DNA of 31,296 nucleotides from Clostridiales bacterium UBA1390 (GCA_002305315.1 DBQQ01000049.1:1-31296), one strand, 5' to 3'. Counted from the first letter of the stretch, positions 7,744-17,091 are shown. Numbers and translations are program-made. Notes: generated from the letters alone by a model not told the origin.

Positions 7744-7768
7744 TATAATTGCGCGGCATGGCAATTAT
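7744..7768 (+). promoter_or_regulatory. TATAAT box inside an 8-bp inverted repeat
   Basis: TATAAT (7744-7749) overlaps ATAATTGC (7745-7752), whose perfect inverted copy GCAATTAT lies at 7761-7768. I see no good -35 box 16-18 bp upstream, so promoter activity may need an activator. The repeat covers the expected start site, where an operator would sit. It precedes the gene at 7786. Confidence 0.4.
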
Positions 7769-7785
7769 CGTGATTCTAGGGAGGA

Positions 7786-8526
7786 ATGATGAAGATGGAA
7801 GACGTGAAAGACATAACGGTCGGGCTGAAACGGATCATAGACGAGAAGGGGCCCGGGTATTTGACGGGGGAACCCTATCAGGCATATCTGGAGTTGATCA
7901 AGAGTGAACAAACGGAACAGAAGATGGCAAGTCGAGTTCTGTATGTGTTGATGAACGATGTGCCGAATCTGACAAATCCCGCAATGAGTGTGATGGAGCT
8001 CACGAGAGAGATTCAGGATAGGTGCGGGCTTACTGAAGGCGCAGCGAAGGAGATGGCGGCTATTTTTCGGACTTTATATTCTCCGAAAAATGTGGAAGAA
8101 TGGAAGAGAAAGGAAAAGGAAGGTCTGTTGCAGTTTCTTAAAGAGGAAATATCCTATACATGGAAGGGCTTCAGCATATGGAGTGATGGAAATGGCGAAG
8201 TAGAAAGCAGTTATCAGGCCGATCTAGTGATTTTACCGACGGAGAACGTTGTGGAAAATCAGCAACTGAAACAGCAACTCCAACGGAATCCATTCTTGAC
8301 GACGCAGGCAATTCGGCAATACTTTTTAGATGACCTTAAACAATATCTCGACCGAGAATTTGACGAGTATTGCACAGCAGACTCATATTATGCACCGATG
8401 GCGGAGGATTTTGATGCGGAGGACCGTGCGGCGGCCTGGTGCAGAGAAAACGCGTTTCGGCTAATTCAGTGTGAGGGTATGGGATATGACGGAGAATATA
8501 CGCCTACTTACAGTGAGAGATGGTAG
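7786..8526 (+). CDS. Hypothetical protein upstream of a metallophosphoesterase
   Basis: I do not recognise the family. The 246-residue sequence is soluble, mostly helical and rich in Glu, Gln and Lys, with no signal peptide or membrane segment. AGGGAGGA at 7778-7785 precedes three in-frame ATG codons (7786, 7789, 7795). The spacing favours 7789 or 7795 over 7786, so two or three N-terminal residues are uncertain. The middle part (residues about 120-160) contains YTWKGFSIWSDGNGEVESSYQ, cut here after Y, and could be a beta-rich insert. The stop lies 19 bp before the phosphoesterase start, so the two are probably co-transcribed and may work together. Confidence 0.7.
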   Translation: MMKMEDVKDITVGLKRIIDEKGPGYLTGEPYQAYLELIKSEQTEQKMASRVLYVLMNDVPNLTNPAMSVMELTREIQDRCGLTEGAAKEMAAIFRTLYSPKNVEEWKRKEKEGLLQFLKEEISYTWKGFSIWSDGNGEVESSYQADLVILPTENVVENQQLKQQLQRNPFLTTQAIRQYFLDDLKQYLDREFDEYCTADSYYAPMAEDFDAEDRAAAWCRENAFRLIQCEGMGYDGEYTPTYSERW

Positions 8527-8545
8527 AAAAAAGGAGGATGCCCCC

Positions 8546-9241
8546 ATGCTTTATATAACAGGTGATACCCATGGGGATTTTAGACGCTATTATGACTTTA
8601 TGGCGCAGCAAAAACCGACAGAGCAGGATACGATGATTGTACTGGGGGATGCGGGACTGAATTTCTATGGAAACGAGATCGACGAGAGAAAGAAAGATTT
8701 TGTCAATAGCTTTCCATTTACGACATTTTGCGTCCATGGGAATCATGAGATGAGACCGGCCAACATTCCCGCGTATAAAACCCGGGAATATTGCGGAGGC
8801 ATAGTGTGGTACGAGGAACAATACCCGCGGATTCTGTTTGCTAAGGATGGAGAGGTGTATCATTTTGAGGAATACACCTGTATTGTGATTGGCGGAGCGT
8901 ATAGCGTTGACAAATATTATCGCCTAGCTTACGAACTGCCCTGGTTCGCGGATGAGCAGCCTTCTGAAGAAATCAAGGCGTATACAGAAGCGCAGTTAGC
9001 GAGATTAGGAAATCAGCTGGATATTGTTCTGTCTCATACCTGTCCCATTTCCTACGAACCGACAGAAACTTTTATCCCCGGATTGAATCAGGCGCTGATT
9101 GATAAAAGCACAGAACAATGGTTGGGTGTGATAGAGGAAAAAATCCATTATAAACGATGGTATTGCGGGCATTATCATACGATCAAAAAGATCGATAACA
9201 TGCGATTCCTGTATGAAAATATCTGTCGGCTGGGAGAGTGA
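8546..9241 (+). CDS. Calcineurin-like metallophosphoesterase
   Basis: A 231-residue enzyme. I chose ATG 8546 because AAAAGGAGG ends nine bases upstream and the metal-binding motif follows at once; the frame is open further back but only over the previous gene. All five blocks of the superfamily are visible: GDTHGD at 6-11 (D7, H9), GDAGLNF with D35, GNHE with N66-H67, a single His in LSHTCP near 170, and GHYH near the C-terminus. It should be a cytoplasmic two-metal phosphatase or phosphodiesterase. The substrate cannot be told from the sequence. It is paired with the hypothetical gene just upstream. Confidence 0.85.
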   Translation: MLYITGDTHGDFRRYYDFMAQQKPTEQDTMIVLGDAGLNFYGNEIDERKKDFVNSFPFTTFCVHGNHEMRPANIPAYKTREYCGGIVWYEEQYPRILFAKDGEVYHFEEYTCIVIGGAYSVDKYYRLAYELPWFADEQPSEEIKAYTEAQLARLGNQLDIVLSHTCPISYEPTETFIPGLNQALIDKSTEQWLGVIEEKIHYKRWYCGHYHTIKKIDNMRFLYENICRLGE

Positions 9242-9373
9242 AAAAGTGGCTCCACTTCGCCGTAACATTTTATGAGCTCTATCTTAGACGACAAGGTAGC
9301 CATCATGGGCGATCAGGTGTCGCTGAAATAATGCGACCAGATCAAGTTTCAAATACATATAGGGAGGAAGAAA

Positions 9374-9739
9374 ATGAAATATTTGTTCCAGATTATGATC
9401 ATCGGCGGGATCACCTTTGTGGGAGAACTGCTCCATGCCTGGCTGCCCCTGCCGGTACCAGCCAGCGTATACGGCATGATTCTGCTGTTTTTATGCCTGT
9501 GCCTGAAGATCATCAAGGAAGATCAGATCCGGGAGACAGCGGATTTTCTGCTGCTCATTATGCCGGTTCTGTTTGTGGGGCCGGGTGTGGGTATCATAGA
9601 TAATTACATGGCCGTGTCGGATGCGATTCTGCCCTTTTTTATCACGGTCTTTGTGACGACTATCATCGTCATGGCTGTGACCGGTCTGGTGTCCCAGGCG
9701 ATTATACGACGCATGAGAGGAGGGAAAAACCATGAATGA
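9374..9739 (+). CDS. lrgA: CidA/LrgA family holin-like membrane protein
   Basis: A 121-residue protein with four hydrophobic segments and a basic C-terminus (RRMRGGK), typical in length for CidA/LrgA. The family signature LPVPASVYGMILLF occurs near residue 27, and PVLFVGPGVGII near residue 69. ATG 9374 follows AGGGAGG. These proteins form small membrane assemblies that influence murein hydrolase activity, cell lysis and transport of small organic acids such as pyruvate. The stop overlaps the start of the lrgB frame by 8 bp, so the two are translationally coupled. The next gene is interrupted, so the pair may no longer work. Confidence 0.85.
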   Translation: MKYLFQIMIIGGITFVGELLHAWLPLPVPASVYGMILLFLCLCLKIIKEDQIRETADFLLLIMPVLFVGPGVGIIDNYMAVSDAILPFFITVFVTTIIVMAVTGLVSQAIIRRMRGGKNHE

Positions 9740-10424
9740 ATTATTCGGTGATTCCGTGTTTTTCGGCCTGTTCCTGTCTCTTTTTACCTACTGGATCGGC
9801 GTGAAGATCAAGGCACGGTTCCAATGGACGCTACTGAATCCGTTGCTGATCGCCATTGTCTTGTGTATCGTCTGTCTTGTCGCCGGAGATATCTCGTATG
9901 AAACGTTTAATCAGGGCGCCCAGTATCTGTCGTATTTACTCACGCCGGCCACCGTCTGCTTGGCGCTGCCCATGTACCGGCAGATGAAGGAGCTGAAGGA
10001 AAACTGGCTTCCGGTGCTGGCGGGCGTGCTCAGCGGCTGCGCGGTAACGCTGGGACTGGTGCTACTCTGCGGCTGGTTTCTCAAGATGGAACAGACGCTG
10101 ACGGTATCGCTGCTGCCCAAATCGATCACGACGGCAATCGCTATCGGTGTGACAGAGGAATTGAACGGCATCTCTGCCGTCACGGTGGCGGCGGTGATCA
10201 TCACCGGCATCATAGGGGCTGTGACAGCGGGGACGGTGTTTAAACTGTTTCGGATCAACGAGCCCGTGGCCCAGGGATTGGCCTGAGGTACAGCGTCTCA
10301 TGCCATTGGTACGACCAAGGCGCTGGAGATGGGTGAGATACAGGGCGCCATGAGTTCCCTGGCCATCGTGGCCAGCGGCCTGGTCACGGTTTTCGCCGCG
10401 CCAGCGGTAGCGTCCTGGATATAG
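9732..10424 (+). pseudogene. lrgB: LrgB/CidB family membrane protein interrupted by an in-frame UGA
   Basis: From ATG 9732, which overlaps the lrgA stop, the frame encodes the full LrgB fold: hydrophobic helices starting LFTYWIGVKIKAR, then LTPATVCLALPMYRQMK, LPKSITTAIAIGVTEELNGI and INEPVAQGLA. It meets TGA at 10284-10286. The same frame continues with GTASHAIGTTKALEMGE and IVASGLVTVFAAPAVASWI to a TAG at 10422-10424. The downstream part is clearly the normal LrgB C-terminus, and only one codon is wrong, at a site where homologues have a hydrophobic residue. The protein as read is 184 residues instead of 230 and lacks the last helices. Recent nonsense mutation, readthrough or base-call error are all possible. 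Confidence 0.8.
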
Positions 10425-10453
10425 AGATTTACTTGAAAGTTGGGGAGGAAACA

Positions 10454-10978
10454 ATGGCTTTAAAACTGATAAAACTCACGAAAAAATATGAAAAACAGCT
10501 GTGTGAAATGATTGAGGAATGGAAATTCGATCAGGAAATCCATCACACGAATCATTCACCTTGGGCTATCTTTAGAAATGATTGTCACAATTTCGATGAA
10601 TATTTGGAACACCTCGAAGTAAAAGAAGCTACCGATGATAGAGTCCCCGATTCGGTGTTCTTTCTGCTGGATGAGGATAGGGACAGACTTCTGGGCGCTG
10701 TAAATATCCGGCATGATTTGAATGACTCCCTGTTGAAAGAAGGGGGACATATTGGAGACGGAATCAGACCGAGTGAAAGAAGAAAGGGATATGCGACGGA
10801 GATGATTCGCCTGGCATTGGTGGAATGTAAGAAATTAGGGATTGATCAGGTGCTGATGACATGCGATAAAGATAATATCGGTTCTGTCAAGTCCATTGTA
10901 AAAAATGGCGGAATCCTTGAAAACGAGTTCGTAAATTCTGAGGGGCATATAGAACAAAGATATTGGATTTCCATTTGA
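10454..10978 (+). CDS. GNAT family N-acetyltransferase
   Basis: A 174-residue cytoplasmic acetyltransferase. ATG 10454 sits behind TGGGGAGG. The acetyl-CoA-binding block is plain: LLGAVNIRHDLND, then GHIGDGIRPSERRKGYATEM (the RxxGxA loop), followed by ALVECKKLGIDQVLMTCDKDN and a C-terminal SVKSIVKNGG motif, which is the usual order in the RimI/RimJ-like group. The substrate is not evident; related proteins modify small molecules, antibiotics or protein N-termini. It begins 29 bp after the lrgB remnant and is followed by 285 bp without a gene. Confidence 0.85.
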   Translation: MALKLIKLTKKYEKQLCEMIEEWKFDQEIHHTNHSPWAIFRNDCHNFDEYLEHLEVKEATDDRVPDSVFFLLDEDRDRLLGAVNIRHDLNDSLLKEGGHIGDGIRPSERRKGYATEMIRLALVECKKLGIDQVLMTCDKDNIGSVKSIVKNGGILENEFVNSEGHIEQRYWISI

Positions 10979-11136
10979 TATGGATTTGTACTAGCGAACA
11001 GGAAGGAAAGTACAGTCGGCAGAGGCAGTCAACCATACAAGCACCACGCAATCGATAGATGAAGGCTGAAAACGTCATGGGGAATCATTTACAGGAATAG
11101 ATCAGTTTTCTTCGGTTTCGATGGAACAAAGCCGGA

Positions 11137-11145
11137 TGGTATAAT
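11137..11145 (+). promoter_or_regulatory. Extended -10 promoter candidate for the AAA+ gene
   Basis: TGGTATAAT at 11137-11145 is a perfect extended -10 box. No good -35 box is present, which extended -10 promoters tolerate. The start codon lies about 120 bp downstream. Confidence 0.45.
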
Positions 11146-11214
11146 CGTAAAGATACTTAGAAAAGGAAACTGCATCCGCTTCCTCTGGTGTACCTTATCT
11201 GGTATATGATAAAT

Positions 11215-11247
11215 GCTATATTGTTTTCAGTAAGAACACAATATAGC
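11215..11247 (+). promoter_or_regulatory. 10-bp inverted repeat directly before the ribosome site of the AAA+ gene
   Basis: GCTATATTGT (11215-11224) and its complement (11238-11247) can form a stem with a 13-nt loop, ending one base before AAAGGAGG (11248-11255). It could be an operator or an RNA hairpin that stacks next to the ribosome site. Confidence 0.45.
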
Positions 11248-11263
11248 AAAGGAGGAAGCAGAC

Positions 11264-13273
11264 GTGCAGTTTTTTAAATACAAGGGACTCACATCCTGTG
11301 AAGCATGGGCGCAGGAAAATGATAATCGACGCGGAATGCGAGAAAAAATCGCGAAAATATCTTTGAAAAGCGATGCGTTCAACCAGAAATTACAGCGGGA
11401 AGCCTTCTTTTTTGTGGCGGATGTTTCCCAGGACATAGTTACCATCGGCGTGATCTCCAGGGATTCCAGGTATCTTCAGAAGCAGCTTGCGGGATACTTG
11501 AAAGCCATTGAAATGGAATTGCAAGACGCCTGTCTGGAAGAAATTACGTTCAGTACGATTCGCAATATGCTTTTACATGCGGAGCGGCGTGAATATATAT
11601 CTGGAGATAACGAAGTGCTGGAGCAGTTTGATCTGGATAAAATAAACCGTCGATTTGGCAGGGAATGCAGTTTTGAGGAGGCTCTGATAGAAGACGCTTC
11701 CAAAAGCAAAATTTACGAGGCGGCCCATCAACTTCTTTCTCACCAGTCATTGATTTCGGAATTGGATCGTATTTATGCCGGAAAAAAGATGACAAACGTC
11801 ATAGGCCATCCGGTTCACTATATCATACAGACAGACGATGCGGAAATCCGGGAAAACATGTGTCAGGTTTTGCTGCAGGCATTATATGCCAGGCAGAGAC
11901 TGCGGAATAAAAGGTATTGTTTCTTGGAGCTCAAGGGAGAGGAGACTCCCTACAAAGCATTCTATGATGGTCTTTATAAAAGCTGTTTCGGCGGCGCGAT
12001 GATCATCAAATATATGGTGAATGACGATGTGGAAGATGATCATGCTGCCTGTGATCGAGAGACAATAGAGGTGTTGTGTGAAGCGATGAAGAAGTACCAC
12101 AACCAGGTGCTGACCTTATTTTGTCTTCCGCGGGAATGTACACACACGAAAGCCTTATTCTATGAAGGGGTTGGGAACACCAGCTTTGTGGAACTGAAAG
12201 AAGACCTGGTGACGGCAGAGCAGGCGGTTTGCTTTTTAAAGAAACTGGCTTCGAAGCATGGGACGAGGGTGGATAAAAATCTGTTTTCAAAATTGGAACC
12301 GGATAAAGGCTACCTTACCCCAGAACTGCGGGATCTGTTCAATGACTGGTATGACTGTAAACTGAAAACCAGAATCTATCCGCAATATCAGGAGGTGCAT
12401 ACTGTAAAGCAAGAAGTGGTGAAAGCGGCGCCCAAAGGCTCCGCCTATGACCAGCTGATGAAAATGATTGGTCTGGAAGAAGCCAAAAAAGTGATTCGCC
12501 AGGCGTTAAATTACTACAAAGCGCAAAAGCTGTTTGCGGATAAGGGGATGAAAGAAGATCGGCCGGCCATGCATATGGTGTTCACCGGAAATCCTGGAAC
12601 AGCAAAAACAACGGTGGCGCGACTGTTTGCCAGAATCATGCGGGAAAATGAACTGTTGTCTAAGGGAAATCTTGTGGAAGTAGGCCGCGGTGACCTTGTG
12701 GGGAAATTTGTCGGCTGGACAGCGCCTACCATTCAGAGAAGATTTAGGGAAGCAGAAGGCGGCGTGTTATTTATCGACGAGGCGTATTCGCTTGTCGACG
12801 ACAGGAGCGGCTCTTATGGAGATGAAGCCATCAACACGGTTGTGCAGGAAATGGAAAACCATCGCGAAGACGTCGTTGTGATCTTTGCCGGCTATCCTGA
12901 TCTCATGGAAACATTTTTGAAGAAGAATCCGGGCCTTCGTTCTCGAATCGCGTTTCATCTTCCCTTTGCGGATTATAGTGTCCATGAACTGGGTCAGATT
13001 GCGGATCTGATGGCATCGCAAAAAGGATTAAAGCTGACAGAAGAGGCGCAAAGAAAACTCACGACTATTTTTGAGACCATGAGAAATACCGAGGATTTTG
13101 GAAATGGTAGATTTGTGCGAAATGTGATTGAAAAAGCGAAGCTGTGCCAGGCAAGCCGTCTGCTGGAGACAGATTTAGATCAAATTACCAGAGAGGATGT
13201 CATGACATTATGCGCGGAAGATATTGAGATGCCCGTTACATCGGAGAGCCCAAAACGAAAAATCGGGTTCTAA
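11264..13273 (+). CDS. CbbX/SpoVK-type AAA+ ATPase with a large unique N-terminal region
   Basis: A 669-residue protein. The start is GTG 11264, placed by AAAGGAGG. The C-terminal third is a classic CbbX/SpoVK AAA+ module: MIGLEEAKKVIRQ, Walker A GNPGTAKTT at 442-450, GDLVGKFVGWTAP (pore and substrate-gripping region), Walker B VLFIDEAYSL with D505-E506, VIFAGYPDLM with sensor 1, then NPGLRSRI with the arginine finger. The first 400 residues match no domain I know; they contain a weak P-loop-like-fold pattern around 155-330 without a Walker A. Such ATPases remodel protein complexes; the N-terminal part presumably selects the target. A PcfJ-like gene follows 25 bp later, so the two are probably an operon. 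Confidence 0.8.
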   Translation: MQFFKYKGLTSCEAWAQENDNRRGMREKIAKISLKSDAFNQKLQREAFFFVADVSQDIVTIGVISRDSRYLQKQLAGYLKAIEMELQDACLEEITFSTIRNMLLHAERREYISGDNEVLEQFDLDKINRRFGRECSFEEALIEDASKSKIYEAAHQLLSHQSLISELDRIYAGKKMTNVIGHPVHYIIQTDDAEIRENMCQVLLQALYARQRLRNKRYCFLELKGEETPYKAFYDGLYKSCFGGAMIIKYMVNDDVEDDHAACDRETIEVLCEAMKKYHNQVLTLFCLPRECTHTKALFYEGVGNTSFVELKEDLVTAEQAVCFLKKLASKHGTRVDKNLFSKLEPDKGYLTPELRDLFNDWYDCKLKTRIYPQYQEVHTVKQEVVKAAPKGSAYDQLMKMIGLEEAKKVIRQALNYYKAQKLFADKGMKEDRPAMHMVFTGNPGTAKTTVARLFARIMRENELLSKGNLVEVGRGDLVGKFVGWTAPTIQRRFREAEGGVLFIDEAYSLVDDRSGSYGDEAINTVVQEMENHREDVVVIFAGYPDLMETFLKKNPGLRSRIAFHLPFADYSVHELGQIADLMASQKGLKLTEEAQRKLTTIFETMRNTEDFGNGRFVRNVIEKAKLCQASRLLETDLDQITREDVMTLCAEDIEMPVTSESPKRKIGF

Positions 13274-13298
13274 GATAGTGGTAGGGGGACAGTGACAG

Positions 13299-14990
13299 AT
13301 GAAAAGTTTGCAAAATCTGGAACAAGCGAAGCAAGCAGACGGCAGAAGCGGTTTTTCGAAGGTCATGTGTCTGCCTCGTCATGGATACACGATCGAGACA
13401 AGGAGAAGGGTCGTTGACCGCAATATCGCCTATAAGGTATTGACCCCTGCGCTTCAACGGAAAAGCGCAGGCGCTGTACGAGGCAGACATACCGTAGAGA
13501 TCACAAAACGGGTGGTCGTATGCCCGTACTGCGGAAAGGAAAGGCCGGCTTACCAAAAAAGCGCGCGGCAGATCCGGTCGCGGGATGAGATTGGTGCATG
13601 GCTGTTTCCGCAAATTTCTTTGTTTGAGGAAACGGCGGATGAGCAGCCCGAGGAACTGATTTTCAATACCCCTATAGATTTCATGGACAAGTTTGTTTGC
13701 CCGTGGTGCGGCGCGGAATCATCTCCCAGTAGGGGATATATAGATGCTTCCATGACCGTTACCCGAAAGAGGATTAAAATATCTCTAAGGTTAGAACTCC
13801 AGGAGCTGTTTGCGATCAAAGTGCTCCCGGACCAATTTTGTATTACCGAATTTGAATTCTATGAAACGATCACCTTTCACCTGAAAAAAGGGCGTACCTT
13901 TGTGGCATTGGAGGACAGAAACGGCAATACACTACAGGTGTGTGATATTTCAAATATAAAAGTCAATAGGTACTCCGACGACCCCATATTAGAGTTGATC
14001 AATTTGTATAAGCCGGTCAACAGAGAATTAAAAAAGCAGTTTGCTATTTTTTTTCATGCTCCTCTGCCTTTTCGGAGAAACGAATTCAGGGTAGAGCAAT
14101 TTATCTTAATGACCAGATTTGTAGGATACGATGCTGCATTTTATAATGCACTCCCGTATGCGGAGGATCATCATCTGATAGAAAAACGCTTTGCAAAAAC
14201 AGCCAAGAAAATGCATTACGCTCTCCATGTTCCGGATTTTGTTCAGAAAATGATGCTGCCGCAAGTAAAAAGTATTCGAAAAGTCTTTTTTAGCAATCCA
14301 GCATTGCTTTTCTATCAAGAGGAACTGGTGCAAGCCTGGCGGTTACTCGAAGATGTGAATCTGTTTCGACGCTTCGTTACATCAGAAGAGATATTTTACA
14401 CATTGTGGTATCTCTGTAAGTTGCCGAAGATGATAGAGTTCTATACAGATTGCAAAGAAGAGCTTGGTTCGAAAAAATTATATGAAATCATGATCGATGT
14501 AAGATCAACGGAATGGTATGTCGAATGGTACCTTATGCTCAGTGAGTATGACAAAAAAATGGAGAGACAAAAGTGGCATCATACTGGCGGAAGGAAGAAG
14601 AGTCCTTTTTGGAACAGTGATAAACATAAAATGGGAGTCGACTTTTCCATTCCAATACCGGAGTATCCATCAGAAATATCTCACAGCCCTGCCCTAGAAT
14701 GCTGCATACATGGATATGACTTCAGACGGCTAAAAAGATCGGCCGAATATGTACAAGCAGGCAAAGAGCTTCACAACTGTCTTACTGGTTGGTCATTCTT
14801 CTACAACAATATTTACGGTATCATGAAAGACAATCAATATGTTGCAGCTGTGGAAGTGGGAAAGTATGAGATTATTCAAGCACATACAGATCATAATGGA
14901 AATATCTCCCAGAACAAGAGCTTAAAAAGAGCATTCGATATCTGGAAAAAACGGAATATGTTGCATGAAAGAGGAGAAGCGGAGAAATAG
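13299..14990 (+). CDS. PcfJ-like protein with N-terminal zinc ribbon
   Basis: A 563-residue protein. ATG 13299 has only a weak purine-rich site (GGGGGAC), so translation may depend on coupling with the ATPase gene 25 bp upstream. Residues 75-78 (CPYC) and 134-137 (CPWC) form a probable four-Cys zinc site. The long helical middle region is followed, in the last 90 residues, by AGKELHNCLTGW and a YGIM/VAAVEVGKYEIIQAH stretch, then SLKRAFDIWKKRN, which is the PcfJ-like signature. PcfJ was named from an enterococcal conjugative plasmid, and its relatives are common in phages and conjugative elements. The molecular function is unknown. No other conjugation gene is visible here. Confidence 0.75.
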   Translation: MKSLQNLEQAKQADGRSGFSKVMCLPRHGYTIETRRRVVDRNIAYKVLTPALQRKSAGAVRGRHTVEITKRVVVCPYCGKERPAYQKSARQIRSRDEIGAWLFPQISLFEETADEQPEELIFNTPIDFMDKFVCPWCGAESSPSRGYIDASMTVTRKRIKISLRLELQELFAIKVLPDQFCITEFEFYETITFHLKKGRTFVALEDRNGNTLQVCDISNIKVNRYSDDPILELINLYKPVNRELKKQFAIFFHAPLPFRRNEFRVEQFILMTRFVGYDAAFYNALPYAEDHHLIEKRFAKTAKKMHYALHVPDFVQKMMLPQVKSIRKVFFSNPALLFYQEELVQAWRLLEDVNLFRRFVTSEEIFYTLWYLCKLPKMIEFYTDCKEELGSKKLYEIMIDVRSTEWYVEWYLMLSEYDKKMERQKWHHTGGRKKSPFWNSDKHKMGVDFSIPIPEYPSEISHSPALECCIHGYDFRRLKRSAEYVQAGKELHNCLTGWSFFYNNIYGIMKDNQYVAAVEVGKYEIIQAHTDHNGNISQNKSLKRAFDIWKKRNMLHERGEAEK

Positions 14991-15081
14991 CGACCAAGGC
15001 CCATAAGAGGCAACAGAACCATATATGTACACTGTCCCAGAGAGGCCTCGATATTTGCGGTACAGTTTGTATCTATCCAGC

Positions 15082-15741
15082 TTATTTCTTCCTGTTTTTT
15101 CCGCGTTTTTCGTAATCTTCATCAATGCGCTTCTTCCATCCCGCATCTAAGGGCGCACTGCTGCGAACGGCACAGATCGCTTCATTCAGGACTTCATAGT
15201 TGAGCCGCGTTCCGGCGCTGTCAGAATGGTAGTTGACGGCTCGGTCTGCCCCAATCCCAAAGTGACGTGCTGTTTCCACGGCGTCAATGTTTGCGCCGAG
15301 GAACAGAAACTCCCAGCCGTACTTTTGTTTCTGGCGTTCAATCATCTGTTTCACCCGATCGCTGGTATAAAATCGGCTGGCATTTTCCATCCCGTCTGTG
15401 GTGATAACAAACAGTGTATGCTCCGGCACATCCTCTGGTCGGGCATACTTGTGGACAATCCCTATATGATGGATTGCGCCTCCGATGGCGTCCAGCAGAG
15501 CAGTACAACCTCGGACCGTATAATCGTTATCGGTCATGGGACGAATCGTTCGGATATTTACCCGGTCATAGAGCACTTCGCTCGTGCTGTCAAAGAGGAC
15601 AGTGGAGATAAGAGCTTCGCCCTCTGTCTTTTTCTGCTTTTCAATCATGGAATTGAAGCCGCCGATGGTATCGGCCTCAAGGCCGCTCATAGAACCGCTG
15701 CGATCCAGGATGAAAACGATTTCCGTCATGTTTTTTCTCAT
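15082..15741 (-). CDS. Von Willebrand factor A domain protein
   Basis: A 219-residue protein that is almost entirely one VWA domain. ATG 15741 is placed by TGGGAGG eight bases upstream. The metal-ion-dependent adhesion site is intact: DRSGSMSG at 13-20, a Thr in the VRGCTALLDAIG loop near 78, and ITTDGMENAS near 110. There is no signal peptide, so it is cytoplasmic. It resembles the small VWA proteins that accompany tellurite-resistance-type or stress modules, but no ter gene is adjacent. An inverted pair ACTGTGA/TCACAGT (15762-15768 and 15791-15797) lies in its upstream region. It shares a strand with the macro-domain gene, about 196 bp downstream of it. Confidence 0.85.
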   Translation of the reverse strand: MRKNMTEIVFILDRSGSMSGLEADTIGGFNSMIEKQKKTEGEALISTVLFDSTSEVLYDRVNIRTIRPMTDNDYTVRGCTALLDAIGGAIHHIGIVHKYARPEDVPEHTLFVITTDGMENASRFYTSDRVKQMIERQKQKYGWEFLFLGANIDAVETARHFGIGADRAVNYHSDSAGTRLNYEVLNEAICAVRSSAPLDAGWKKRIDEDYEKRGKNRKK

Positions 15742-15937
15742 AACTTATACCTCCCAATAAAACTGTGATTGTCTGGGTTTTACCTTACAGTCACAGTATA
15801 GGAGAAATTGTCTTCGATTTGGTCGCATGCCAAGCGACATTCAAAATATTTTATGGGACAGGTTGTTCCTTAATCTGACAGTATCATGCAAAGCCATCTA
15901 CGAGGATTCTGCGAGAGGAGCAGAATATGCGAACTCG

Positions 15938-16948
15938 TTACGCTCCGAGCAAGTTCTGGTCAAAGGCGAACAGAGCCTCGTTGATTTCAAAGACATTATA
16001 GTTCCCACGCTCAATGAAATATTCAATGATGATGTCAAACTTGTTGGAGTGAGAGAGGGCAAAGCCAGCCTTCATGAGCATATCTTTGGTTTCGTCCAGC
16101 GGCAGTTCCAGGGCAATCGCAAAAGCAAGCACCGTAGGTTTCGAGGGCTTATACAGCCGGTCTGAACGGATTTTGGAAAAAAGCTTGCGATCAATATTTG
16201 CTTTTTTATAGCACTGCGCATCGGTCATGCCTTTTTCGTCGCTTTTCCGAAGCAACATTTCGGAAAAGCTTTCGTCGATCTGCGAAAGCGCATCATTCAG
16301 CGTTTTTGTACTTGCAACCCTTGGAGCCAAAGGGGCGTCGTACAATATTTCGTCCGCGTCTCTTAGTGTAAGCGTTTGCATCCGGTGAAGACGAGAAACG
16401 CGGCTATCCGTATGTGCAGCCACATAGGTATCATCTATGTATGCGGCGATGTCGGAGAATAGCTCCTCACTAATCTGGTACGCCTTGCGGTCAAAGATGA
16501 CGATATAGACGGTCATGTCATTTTCCAGAAGAAAATCGCTGATTGTATTCACGGCAATCTTCAGCGCCTGGTCTTTTGGATAGCCATAAATACCTGATGA
16601 AATCAGCGGAAATGCAACCGTCTCACAGCCGTATTCTTTGGCTAATTCCAGAGAGACGCGGTAACAGGAGACAAGCTTTTCACGCTCGCCATGTTTGCCG
16701 TTCCGCCAGCGTGGGCCAACGGCATGGATCACATACTTGCAGGGTAGTTTATAGCCTTTTGTGATTTTCGCACTGCCTGTCTCGCAACCGCCCAGCGTTT
16801 TACACTCGGCAAGCAGCTCCGGTCCTGCCGCCTGATGGATGCAACCATCAACACCGCCGCCTCCTAGAAGAGAACTGTTTGCCGCGTTGACAATAGCGTC
16901 TACCTTCATCCTAGTGATATCGTTTCTGATAATATGAAGGGGCATCAT
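15938..16948 (-). CDS. Macro-domain ADP-ribose hydrolase with helical C-terminal domain
   Basis: A 336-residue protein. I chose the ATG at 16948 because AAAGG lies at a good distance; an in-frame GTG at 16957 is too close to it. Residues 1-170 are a macro domain of the MacroD/YmdB type: [20 protein letters not shown] binds ADP-ribose, and ISSGIYGYP is the second binding loop. The enzyme is expected to remove ADP-ribose from proteins or deacetylate O-acetyl-ADP-ribose. The last 130 residues are helical, with [20 protein letters not shown] reading like a helix-turn-helix, which hints at DNA binding or protein interaction. It has its own promoter. The VWA gene follows on the same strand. Confidence 0.85.
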   Translation of the reverse strand: MMPLHIIRNDITRMKVDAIVNAANSSLLGGGGVDGCIHQAAGPELLAECKTLGGCETGSAKITKGYKLPCKYVIHAVGPRWRNGKHGEREKLVSCYRVSLELAKEYGCETVAFPLISSGIYGYPKDQALKIAVNTISDFLLENDMTVYIVIFDRKAYQISEELFSDIAAYIDDTYVAAHTDSRVSRLHRMQTLTLRDADEILYDAPLAPRVASTKTLNDALSQIDESFSEMLLRKSDEKGMTDAQCYKKANIDRKLFSKIRSDRLYKPSKPTVLAFAIALELPLDETKDMLMKAGFALSHSNKFDIIIEYFIERGNYNVFEINEALFAFDQNLLGA

Positions 16949-16970
16949 ATCACACACCTTTCTTTTTTAC

Positions 16971-16999
16971 ATTATATCCTATACGCTGAGGAAAGTAAA
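16971..16999 (-). promoter_or_regulatory. Promoter of the macro-domain gene
   Basis: On the minus strand TTTACT (16994-16999) and a perfect TATAAT (16971-16976) are 17 bp apart, about 23 bp upstream of the start codon. The -35 box matches at four of six positions. Confidence 0.65.
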
Positions 17000-17091
17000 C
17001 TCGTTTCGATAAAAGGCAACGTAGTTATGATTTTTCGTAAAACGGATGAAAAGCCCCTTGGCAATTCATTCCTCGCTTGCAAACTCCCTTT

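Noticed and set aside
9238..9603. Open frame overlapping the start of lrgA
   Set aside because: It is out of frame with lrgA, has no ribosome site, and its translation resembles no protein; lrgA has a clear site and family match.
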